From JBBRTJ01 sp038244535 (GTDB taxonomy: Bacteria; Actinomycetota; Acidimicrobiia; Acidimicrobiales; Ilumatobacteraceae), in assembly GCA_038244535.1 (NCBI GenBank), contig JBBRTJ010000033.1, positions 1 to 32,759 on the forward strand: a stretch of DNA of 32,759 nt, read 5' to 3'. The position numbers and the translations under genes were made by a program. Below, in pieces: positions 15,474-23,046 of this stretch. A model generated the notes under the pieces. It was not told the DNA's origin and did not search any database. It saw only the letters and a program-made list of their open reading frames with translations. Numbering within the stretch: position 1 is the stretch's first letter; each line of letters starts with the position of its first letter.

Positions 15474-17129
15474 TCAGGCAACGACCACCACGGTGCCGGC
15501 GGCGCCGTCGACGCGCACCAAGGCCCCGTTGGGGATGCGGCGGGTGCCGTCGACCGTGCCGACCACGGCGGGGAAGCCCATCTCACGGCCCATGATGGCG
15601 GCATGGGAGGCGAAGCTCCCGTGGTCGGTCACGATGGCCCCCACGAGGTGCAGGAACGAGTTGAACGACTCGCCGGTGGCCGACGTGACGAGCACGTCGC
15701 CCTCCTCGATGGTCATGAGGTCGTCGAAGTTCCGAACGATGCGGGCAGGACCCTCGAAGAACCCGGCCGCCCCGGCGATCCCGATGATGAGGTTGTCGTC
15801 GCCGGCGGGCGCCTCGGCCTCGCCGAGCACGCCCTGGAGCACGAAGCCCAGCGCCGACATGATCCGGGCCAGCGGCGGCGGCAGCTGATCGACAGGCGGG
15901 GGCGGGGGAGGGGGAGGGCCGAGCAAGGGCGGCGCACCCTCGGCGCTGCGGGCCTTGCGGCCGGCCACCCTGGTCCGGAGCTCGTCAGCCGACGGGGTCG
16001 GTGAGCCGTCGAAGATGTCGTCGATCTCGGCCGGCGTGAGGTCGAGGGTGTCGTACATGAAGCCGATGCGGCCCGACGCCTTCAACCGGCGGCCCATCTC
16101 GATGAGCGCCAGCCGCATGAGGCCGACGGCGCAGGAGTCGCTGTAGAGGCCACGCTCGTCGCGCAGGCGGTAGACCAGCCGGGACTCGGCCAGCAGGTCG
16201 TCGAACTCGGCCTGGTGCTCGGTGGGCGTGGCCGCCCGCAGCTCCTGAGCGAGCGCCTCGGCCCGGGTCTTGCCCGAGTCGGTGTCGTGCTCGAGCGCCG
16301 AGCGCAGCCGGCCGAGCACCAGGTCGGGCATCTCGATGATGGCCGGGTTGGTCAGGTCGAAGCCGGCCGCGATGCGGTAGCCGACCTCGCGGAGGTAGTC
16401 GTCGACCTGGGGCACGCGGGTGCGCAGCTCCGTCAGGCGCTCCTCGGCGGGCCGGGTGCCCTGGAGCAGGGCCTGCGCCCGTGGGTCGGCCCGTAGGGCT
16501 TCGACGGCAGGAGCGATCTCGGGGTTCACGACGCTCGACACGGGCGAGTAGCCGTCGAACACGGCGAACATCGGCACCGGGGGACGGCCGGTCCACTGGG
16601 CGGCGTGCATGATGAAGTCACCCACCGGTGCGAGCGCGTGCGCGTTGAACGTGTGGTGCTGGGCCCACATGTTCTTCATGTGCTCGAGGCAGCGGTGCAG
16701 GTGCTCGCGGAGCCCCTCGTCGCTCAGCGTGGTGAGGTCGACCTCGGCGAGGGAACGGTGGAGGACGAGCGCCGCAGGCTTGGCTTCCTCGTCCCAGTGA
16801 CGCAACCCCTCGCGCCACACCTTGTTCTCGAAGGCGGCCGCGGCCACACCGGTGCGCCGGCCGATCTCACTCACGATGAAGTCGTGCGACGGCGGACCGT
16901 CAGGCCCGGGGACGTCGAAGGGCACCGGCTGGACGTACGGGAACCCGTTGACGTACGCGAGGTTCATGGAGTCGAGCAGCACCCCGTAGTCGGCGAAGGC
17001 GGCACCGAAGCCCTTGGCGAACCCGCTCGGGTACAGCTCGGCCAGGATGGGCGTGCAGGAGGTAGGCAGGTGAGCACGGTCCTGCATCCACGGCCCCGGC
17101 CCCGGCGGCGTCCAATCCAAGTCGAGCAT
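15474..17129 (-). CDS. PEP-utilizing-enzyme family protein: helical domain plus phosphohistidine swivel domain, no ATP-grasp
   Basis: 551 residues from ATG 17129, chosen because GGGGAGG lies just upstream. Residues 1-390 are mostly helical (DFIVSEIGRRTG, LREHLHRCLEHMKNMWAQHH), resembling the substrate-binding part of rifampicin phosphotransferase-like proteins. Residues 395-420 are a Pro-rich linker with eight consecutive prolines (405-412). Residues 447-551 are the PEP-utilizer mobile domain: GIAGAAGFFEGPARIV and the active-site loop GAIVTDHGSFASHAAIMGRE with H509, then GFPAVVG. Full PEP synthase or rifampicin phosphotransferase proteins also carry an ATP-grasp domain; none is present here, nor elsewhere in the window, so an external phosphodonor protein would be required. 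Function unknown; divergent from the SulP transporter. Confidence 0.75.
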   Translation of the reverse strand: MLDLDWTPPGPGPWMQDRAHLPTSCTPILAELYPSGFAKGFGAAFADYGVLLDSMNLAYVNGFPYVQPVPFDVPGPDGPPSHDFIVSEIGRRTGVAAAAFENKVWREGLRHWDEEAKPAALVLHRSLAEVDLTTLSDEGLREHLHRCLEHMKNMWAQHHTFNAHALAPVGDFIMHAAQWTGRPPVPMFAVFDGYSPVSSVVNPEIAPAVEALRADPRAQALLQGTRPAEERLTELRTRVPQVDDYLREVGYRIAAGFDLTNPAIIEMPDLVLGRLRSALEHDTDSGKTRAEALAQELRAATPTEHQAEFDDLLAESRLVYRLRDERGLYSDSCAVGLMRLALIEMGRRLKASGRIGFMYDTLDLTPAEIDDIFDGSPTPSADELRTRVAGRKARSAEGAPPLLGPPPPPPPPVDQLPPPLARIMSALGFVLQGVLGEAEAPAGDDNLIIGIAGAAGFFEGPARIVRNFDDLMTIEEGDVLVTSATGESFNSFLHLVGAIVTDHGSFASHAAIMGREMGFPAVVGTVDGTRRIPNGALVRVDGAAGTVVVVA

Positions 17130-17262
17130 CAGTGGCCTCCCCATCTCGCGCCCGGCTGTTCGCACGGGCTGACCGGGCGGGGACGGTAGCCGAGGCCACG
17201 GTCGTGGGACGCCGGGACCACCGACCCTGGCCCCGATCACGGCTGCGGAGCAGGATGCCGGC

Positions 17263-18996
17263 GTGAAGGGCCTCGACAACTACGTCCCGGGCGTGGCGAC
17301 GATCCGGTCCTACCGCGCCCGCTGGGGTCGTTCCGACCTGCTCGCCGGGCTGGCCCTCACGGCGCTGCTGGTGCCCCAGGGCATGGCCTACGCCGAGCTG
17401 TCCGGGCTCCCTCCCGTGACGGGCCTCTACACGACGGCTGCCGCGCTCGTGGCGTACGCGGTGTTCGGCCCGTCGCGGATCATGGTCCTCGGCCCCGACT
17501 CGGCCCTTGGTCCGCTGATCGCGGCAGCGATCTTGCCGTTGCTCGCGGCCGGCGCCGATCCCGACAGAGCGGTGGCTCTGGCGGGGCTGCTGGCCCTGCT
17601 GGTCGGGGTGGTGTGCCTCGCGGCCGGGTTCGCTCGGCTGGGGGTGCTGACCGAGCTGATCGCCAAGCCCGTGCGGATCGGGTTCTTGAACGGCATCGCC
17701 TTGGTGGTGCTGGTCGGCGAGCTGCCGAAGCTCCTCGGCTTCAGCGCGAGTGGCAAGGGACTGCTCGGCGAGGCCAGGGGGTTCGTCGATGGGGTGCGTG
17801 ACGGTCAGACCGTCTCGGCCTCGCTGGTCGTCGGGCTCGTCTCGCTGGCCACGATCGCGGTGTGCCGCCGGATCAGTCGCGCGCTGCCCGGGGTGCTGCT
17901 GGCGATGGTGGTCGCCGGCATCGCCACGGCCGTGCTCGACCTGACGGAGCACGGCGTGAGCGTCATCGGTGCCGTCCCATCGGGGGTGCCGGTTCCCGGA
18001 CTGCCGAGGGTCGGCCTCGAGGACGTAACGCTGCTGCTCGTCGCCGCGCTGGGCATCGCCTTCGTGGTCCTTGCCGACACGGGCACCTTGTCGCGAACCC
18101 TGGCCGCCAAGCGGGGCGAGCGCGTCGACGGCAACCAGGAGATGCGGGCCCTCGGTGCCGCCAACGTCGCCGCCGGCTTGTTCCAGGGCTTCCCGGTGAG
18201 CGCGTCGGCCTCGCGGACGGCGGTGGCCGATTCGTCGGGATCGCGCACGCAGCTGACGGGAGTGATCGGTGGTGTCGGGATCATCGTGGTGCTCGTGGCC
18301 GCAGGCGACCTTGGGCGCTACCTCCCGACGCCGGCGCTGGCGGCGGTGATCATCGTGGCGGCGTGGACGCTGCTCGACGTCCACACGATGGCGTGGTTGT
18401 GGCGAGTCCGCCGCTCCGAGTTCCTGCTGGCAGTGGCCGCCCTCCTCGGCGTGGCGGTGTTCGGGGCCCTCCCCGGCATCGGGATCGCCGTAGCACTGTC
18501 GCTCGGCGACTTCGTGCGGCGGGCCTGGCGCCCGTACGACGCCGTCCTCGGCCGCGTGACGGGACGCAAGGGCTACCACGACCTCGATCGCCATCCCGAG
18601 GCCGTCCAGATCCCGGGCCTCGTCATCTACCGCTTCGACGCGCCCCTGTTCTTCGCCAACGCCGACACGTTCAGCAATCGGCTGCTGGCCGCCATCGAGG
18701 AGCGTGACGCTCCGGTGCAGTGGGTGATCGTTGCGGCCGAGCCCATCAGCGACGTTGATACCACCGGGGCTGATGTGCTGACTGAGCTCCTCGACCGCCT
18801 CGAGGCCCGAGGTGTCCAGTTGGCGTTCGCCGAGCTGAAGGGGCCGGTGAAGGACAGCTTGCGCTCGTATGGGTTGTTGGACCGCATCGGCGATGACCAC
18901 CTGTTCCCGACGATCGGCACGGCGGTCGACGGCTACGTGTCGGCTACCGGCGCGCCCTGGACGGACTGGAGCGACGAGAGCCCGGGCCTGCCCTGA
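17263..18996 (+). CDS. SulP family anion transporter with STAS domain
   Basis: 577 residues from GTG 17263. Transmembrane domain about residues 20-430 with the SulP signature region LLVPQGMAYAELSGLPPVTGLYT, GPSRIMVLGPDSALGPLIAA, the LNGIALVVLVGELPKLLGFS block and the conserved FQGFPVSASASRTAVADSSGSRTQ segment. A C-terminal STAS domain (about 445-565) contains VIVAAEPISDVDTTGADVL, with Thr at or near the site where SpoIIAA-like domains carry the phospho-Ser. SulP proteins carry sulfate, bicarbonate or dicarboxylates; specificity is not predictable. The 133-bp gap to the divergent PEP-utilizer gene probably holds both promoters. Stands 56 bp before the DUF2855 gene. Confidence 0.9.
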   Translation: MKGLDNYVPGVATIRSYRARWGRSDLLAGLALTALLVPQGMAYAELSGLPPVTGLYTTAAALVAYAVFGPSRIMVLGPDSALGPLIAAAILPLLAAGADPDRAVALAGLLALLVGVVCLAAGFARLGVLTELIAKPVRIGFLNGIALVVLVGELPKLLGFSASGKGLLGEARGFVDGVRDGQTVSASLVVGLVSLATIAVCRRISRALPGVLLAMVVAGIATAVLDLTEHGVSVIGAVPSGVPVPGLPRVGLEDVTLLLVAALGIAFVVLADTGTLSRTLAAKRGERVDGNQEMRALGAANVAAGLFQGFPVSASASRTAVADSSGSRTQLTGVIGGVGIIVVLVAAGDLGRYLPTPALAAVIIVAAWTLLDVHTMAWLWRVRRSEFLLAVAALLGVAVFGALPGIGIAVALSLGDFVRRAWRPYDAVLGRVTGRKGYHDLDRHPEAVQIPGLVIYRFDAPLFFANADTFSNRLLAAIEERDAPVQWVIVAAEPISDVDTTGADVLTELLDRLEARGVQLAFAELKGPVKDSLRSYGLLDRIGDDHLFPTIGTAVDGYVSATGAPWTDWSDESPGLP

Positions 18997-19052
18997 CCCC
19001 TACAGTCGGCCCCAACGAGCCCGCGCCGTGGGCGGCACCAAAGAGGTCCCTC

Positions 19053-20141
19053 GTGAGCACCGACACCAACACCTACCTCGACTTCCAGATCGATCCTGGT
19101 TCGGTCCGCGCTACCCGACTCGTCGAGCAACCGCGCCCTGGGCTCCAGCCCGGCCAGGTCCGCTTCAGGGTCGACGAGTTCGCGCTGACTGCCAACAACA
19201 TCACCTATGCCACGGCTGGCGCCTTCCTCGGCTACCTCGACTTCTTTCCCGTTGGCGACGGGCGGTGGCGTCGGATCCCGGTGATGGGCCATGGCGAGAT
19301 CATCGAGTCCGCCCATCCCGGCATTGCAGTCGGCGGCCGCTACTTCGGCTTCTTCCCGATGGCGGCCGAGCACGTGCTCACCGCTGAGCCGCGTGGATCG
19401 GGGGTGTGGGACGCAGGCGCCCACCGTCAGCCTCACGCCAGCGCGTACCGGCAGTTCGAAGACGTTCGCAGCGACCCCAACTACGACCCGAATCGTGAGG
19501 CCCAGGTCGCGCTGCTACGAGGGCTGTTCGTCACGTCGTTCCTGGTCGACGACTACCTCGCCGACAACCGCGACTTTGGTGCGACCTCGGTGCTGGTCAC
19601 CAGTGCGTCGAGCAAGACGTCGATCTCGCTCGGCTTCTGCCTCCAGCAGCGGAGCCTCGCCTCGGTCGGCATCACCTCGGCTCGCCACCTCGATGCCGTC
19701 GCCGCGTTGGGTTGCTACGACCGCGTCCTTGCCTACGACGACATCGGGTCACTCGACGCGTCGGTGCCGACGACCGTGGTCGACATGGCCGGCGACGGCG
19801 TCGTCCTGGCCCGCATCCACGGCCACTTCGACGACAACCTGAGGTGCTCGTGCATCGTCGGAGCGACGCACCGGGACTCGGTCCGCCAGTCCGAGGAGCT
19901 GCCCGGAGCCACGCCTCAGTTCTTCTTCGCCCCCGGCCAGATCGAGAAGCGTGCGAAGGACTGGGGACCGGGCGAGGTGATGAGGCGTGTGGGTCAGTCG
20001 TTCCGATCGTTCTGCGAGTTCGCCGACACCTGGCTCGAGATCGAGCGAGGAGCGGGAGGCGAAGCGGCGCGAGACGCCTACCTCGACGTCCTCGACGGAG
20101 CCAAGCGCCCGACGACGGGGGTCATCTTGACCTTGTCCTGA
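19053..20141 (+). CDS. DUF2855 family protein (MDR-like)
   Basis: 362 residues from GTG 19053, behind AGAGG. Blocks typical of DUF2855 are VRFRVDEFALTANNITYATAG (36-56), VMGHGEIIESAHPGIAVGGRYFGFFPM, LVTSASSKTSISLGFCL (about 181-197) and VDMAGDGVVLARIHGHF. The arrangement recalls medium-chain dehydrogenase/reductase proteins, with a GroES-like N-terminus and a Rossmann-like second half, but the usual glycine-rich NAD(P) loop is replaced by SASSKTS, so cofactor binding is in doubt. No experimentally known role. Probably co-transcribed with or independently placed after SulP (56 bp). Confidence 0.8.
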   Translation: MSTDTNTYLDFQIDPGSVRATRLVEQPRPGLQPGQVRFRVDEFALTANNITYATAGAFLGYLDFFPVGDGRWRRIPVMGHGEIIESAHPGIAVGGRYFGFFPMAAEHVLTAEPRGSGVWDAGAHRQPHASAYRQFEDVRSDPNYDPNREAQVALLRGLFVTSFLVDDYLADNRDFGATSVLVTSASSKTSISLGFCLQQRSLASVGITSARHLDAVAALGCYDRVLAYDDIGSLDASVPTTVVDMAGDGVVLARIHGHFDDNLRCSCIVGATHRDSVRQSEELPGATPQFFFAPGQIEKRAKDWGPGEVMRRVGQSFRSFCEFADTWLEIERGAGGEAARDAYLDVLDGAKRPTTGVILTLS

Positions 20142-20156
20142 GGCTCACCATGCAGT

Positions 20157-20175
20157 GTGAGGCGGATTGCCTCAC
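20157..20175. terminator. Short stem-loop between convergent genes
   Basis: GTGAGGC (20157-20163) pairs with GCCTCAC (20169-20175) around GGATT. It lies in the 30-bp gap between the DUF2855 gene and the convergent sulfatase and overlaps the sulfatase stop codon. The stem is only 7 bp and has no T-tract, so terminator strength is uncertain. Confidence 0.5.
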
Positions 20176-22430
20176 TGACGGCCCATCGCGGTGGCGTGCT
20201 CGGCGGCGGCAACGTCGCCGTAGCGCTCGGGGCTGGCCTGGATGACGACCTCGTGCAAGGTGCCGGTGAACCGGAACGGCGCCGCGTAGCGCTGCGAGAC
20301 GGCCGAACCATGGTCGTAGCCGACACTGGCGCCGACCGACGACATCATGCGCATGAACAGCGAGTAGGCCGCCGCTCCGCACGGGCGGCCATCGATCTCG
20401 ACCGTAGCGGCGCCGCTGCGGCCGTCACCGCGCCTCACCCGCACGGTGAGCTCGGAGCGGCCGAGTGGCACCGCAAGGGCGGACTCGATGATCGTGTGCT
20501 CGTCGAACGCGTTGTAGTCGAACACGAGGCGATCACCCTGCACGAAGAACGAGAACCCCGAGTTCTCGGTCCCGGTGGCGTAGATGACGCCTTCGTCGCC
20601 CTCGACCCGGGTGACGGACGCGGTGAGATCGAACGAGCGGCCCCCGAGCGCGGCTGCGGCCTGCATCGGCATGGGCGACATGGGTGGCCGGTAGACGTAA
20701 CGTCGGCTCTCCGGGTGCGGTGAGTGTGGGCGGAACCGCACCCCGAACAGCTCGACCAAGCGGTCGTCGAGCGGGAGCACCCCTTGGCGCTCAGCCTCGA
20801 CCCACCACCGCGCGATCAGCTCTGCCAGCTTGTCGGGGTTGAAGTCGGCGAGGTCGTTGCACTCGGACGCGTCGTGGGCGAGGTCGTAGAGCTCCCATCG
20901 CTCGGTGTCGAAGTCGGCGCCCTTGTCGTGACGGCACACGGCCTTCCAACCGTTGTCGACCAAGGCGCGGCTACCGCCCATCTCGAAGTACTGGAGCGTG
21001 TTGGTGGCCGCCGCGTCGGCATCGGTCAGTAGCGAGGCGAACGAGTGCCCCGACACGGGCTTCTGGGCTATGCCCCGATGCACCTCGGGAGCGGTGATGC
21101 CGAGCACTTCGTAGAGGGTCGGAGCGATGTCCGAGGCGTAGACGAAGTGCCCGCGGTGGCCCCGATGCTCGGCCCCGACCCCATTTGGCCAGTGCAGGAT
21201 CATCGGTACGTGCACCCCACCCTCGTGGGTGTTCTGCTTGTACCACTTGAACGGGCTGTTGCCGCACTGTGCCCAGCCCCACGGGTAGTTGGTGTGGCTG
21301 TGCGGCCCTCCGATGTCGTCGATCCGGCGGATGGCTTCATCGGGCGTCTCGAAGATCCCGTTGAAGAACTTCATCTCGTGCATGACACCGAACGGGCCAC
21401 CTTCTTGGCTGGCTCCGTTGTCGGCCATGACCACGAGCACGGTGTTGTCGAGCTCGCCCATGGCCCGCAGGCCCTCGACGAGGCGCCCGATCTGGTCGTC
21501 GGTGTGGTCGAGAAAAGCCGCGAAGGCTTCTTGGAGGCGGGAGGCCAGCCGGCGCTGGTTCTCGGGGAGGCTGTCCCAGGGCTCGACACCGGGGTTGCGA
21601 GGGGCGAGCTGCGTGTCGGCGGGGATGACGCCGACCTGATGCTGGCGTTCGAACCAGCGCTGCCGAACGACGTCCCAGCCCTCGTCGTAGCGGCCGAGGT
21701 ACTTCTCGCGATAGGCGGCTGGGGCCTGATGCGGCGCGTGGGTGGCACCGAAGGCGAGATAGGTGAAGAACGGCCGGTCGGGGCGCACCCCCTTGCTGTC
21801 GGCGATCATGCGGAGGGCCTGATCGACGAGGTCCTCGGACAGGTGGTAGCCGTCCTGGGGGCCGCCGGGCGGGTCGATCTGATGGTTGTCGCACACCAGA
21901 TCGGGGTGGAACTGGTCGGTCTCGCCCTCGAGGAAGCCGTAGAACCGGTCGAAGCCACGACCGAGCGGCCACTGGTCGAAGGGACCTGCGGCCGAGCACT
22001 CCTCCATCGGGGCCAGGTGCCACTTGCCGACCGCGAAGGTGGCGTAGCCCTGGTCGCGCAGGACCTCGGCGATGGTGGCCGTCGTGGTGGAGAGGTGGCC
22101 CACCATGTTGGGGAAGCCGGTACGGAAGTTGGACAGGCCCCGCATGCCGGCCATGTGGTGAGAGCGCCCCGTGAGCAGGGCGGCGCGGGTGGGTGAGCAC
22201 AGGGGGGTGACGTGGAAGTTCGTGAACTGAAGGCCGCCGTTGGCCAGTGCGTCGATGTTGGGCGTGTCGATGTCGGAGCCGTAGCAGCCGAGCTGGGCGA
22301 AGCCCGTGTCGTCGAGCACCACGATCACGATGTTCGGGGCCTCGTCTCCGGGATGGGGCTGTTCGTCGAACCACGGCTCGGACTCGGCCAGGGTGCGGCC
22401 GATCGTGCCTTCGAACCGCTCGTTCCTCAC
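20172..22430 (-). CDS. Type I (formylglycine) arylsulfatase
   Basis: 752 residues. Sulfatase core about 30-540: metal-binding D40/D41 in VVLDDTGFAQLGCYG, the modification motif CSPTR with C78 (followed by AALLTGR), GKWHL (K136, H138), a second metal site MADNGAS and the later FKWYKQNTHEGGVHVP segment. C78 must be oxidised to formylglycine by FGE or an anaerobic maturase, neither of which is in the window. Residues about 580-752 form a C-terminal beta-rich domain seen in the long bacterial arylsulfatases. No signal peptide is visible, so it may be cytoplasmic. Start GTG 22430 overlaps the stop of the cyclic-nucleotide-binding gene (GTGA). Hydrolyses sulfate esters; substrate unknown. A sulfate/anion transporter of SulP type lies 1.2 kb away. 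Confidence 0.9.
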   Translation of the reverse strand: MRNERFEGTIGRTLAESEPWFDEQPHPGDEAPNIVIVVLDDTGFAQLGCYGSDIDTPNIDALANGGLQFTNFHVTPLCSPTRAALLTGRSHHMAGMRGLSNFRTGFPNMVGHLSTTTATIAEVLRDQGYATFAVGKWHLAPMEECSAAGPFDQWPLGRGFDRFYGFLEGETDQFHPDLVCDNHQIDPPGGPQDGYHLSEDLVDQALRMIADSKGVRPDRPFFTYLAFGATHAPHQAPAAYREKYLGRYDEGWDVVRQRWFERQHQVGVIPADTQLAPRNPGVEPWDSLPENQRRLASRLQEAFAAFLDHTDDQIGRLVEGLRAMGELDNTVLVVMADNGASQEGGPFGVMHEMKFFNGIFETPDEAIRRIDDIGGPHSHTNYPWGWAQCGNSPFKWYKQNTHEGGVHVPMILHWPNGVGAEHRGHRGHFVYASDIAPTLYEVLGITAPEVHRGIAQKPVSGHSFASLLTDADAAATNTLQYFEMGGSRALVDNGWKAVCRHDKGADFDTERWELYDLAHDASECNDLADFNPDKLAELIARWWVEAERQGVLPLDDRLVELFGVRFRPHSPHPESRRYVYRPPMSPMPMQAAAALGGRSFDLTASVTRVEGDEGVIYATGTENSGFSFFVQGDRLVFDYNAFDEHTIIESALAVPLGRSELTVRVRRGDGRSGAATVEIDGRPCGAAAYSLFMRMMSSVGASVGYDHGSAVSQRYAAPFRFTGTLHEVVIQASPERYGDVAAAEHATAMGRQ

Positions 22431-22843
22431 ACTGCTCCTCGATTCGCGGTCAGCCGGCCGGCGACACCCTGGAGCAGCTTCCAGCCGAACCCGGGGACCT
22501 CGTCGATGAGGCCCTGGAGCTGGCTCCGGTCCAGGGACAGCACGTCGAGGGGGGTGTCGGCGATCACGGTGGCCGAGCGAGGCTGATCGAGCAACATCCC
22601 CAGCTCACCGATGATGTCGCCGGGCGCGAAACGGGCGATCTTGCGGCCGCTGCGACGAGCGGTCGCGCTCCCGGCGAGCACGACGTAGCAGTCCGTGGAC
22701 GGCGCTCCCTCTCGGATCAGCTCCTGTCCCGCGTCAACGAAGTCGATCCGCGACGCCTTGGCCACCGTGGCGAGCTCACGGCGGCTGCAGGCGGCGAACA
22801 GCGGCACGGCCCGCAGCGCCGATACTTGTGTCTCACGTCCCAT
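22427..22843 (-). CDS. Single-domain cyclic-nucleotide-binding (CAP-like) protein
   Basis: 138 residues from ATG 22843; GTG 22858 is the alternative and neither has ideally spaced ribosome signals (AAGGGGA lies only 3-4 nt before ATG). The sequence is one cNMP-binding domain: LRAVPLFAACSRRELATVAK (helix and entry), AGQELIREGAPSTDCYVVLAGSA (beta barrel), then the phosphate-binding cassette GDIIGELGMLLDQPRSATV with GE and RSA in place, and helices to the end. There is no DNA-binding helix-turn-helix and no kinase or cyclase domain. Whether it binds cAMP is likely but unproven. Its stop overlaps the sulfatase start by 4 bp, so the two are produced together. Confidence 0.85.
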   Translation of the reverse strand: MGRETQVSALRAVPLFAACSRRELATVAKASRIDFVDAGQELIREGAPSTDCYVVLAGSATARRSGRKIARFAPGDIIGELGMLLDQPRSATVIADTPLDVLSLDRSQLQGLIDEVPGFGWKLLQGVAGRLTANRGAV

Positions 22844-23046
22844 GGCTCCCCTTTTCACGTCCCTTGGCGATCGTACGCGGCCATCAGATCGGCGGCGATG
22901 AAGCGGCGCCAGCTCAGGTGGCGAAGTCGTCGGGCATGAGCAGCGGGTCCTCGCTGGCGAGGTCGAGTTCCGCCAGAGCGACGACTGATGAGCGTGGGCA
23001 CCGGTGATTCCGGCAACAATCGGGTCGTGCTGTGGGGTGCTGTCCC

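Noticed and set aside
16900..18900. Reverse ORF of 666 codons across the SulP gene
   Set aside because: Antisense shadow with a low-complexity Arg/Gln/His composition; the forward frame is a clear transporter.
22844..23046. Short reverse frame ending near 22914 (LAELDLASEDPLLMPDDFAT)
   Set aside because: Looks protein-like at its C-terminus, but no start codon or ribosome site was found and it is too short to identify; treated as intergenic.
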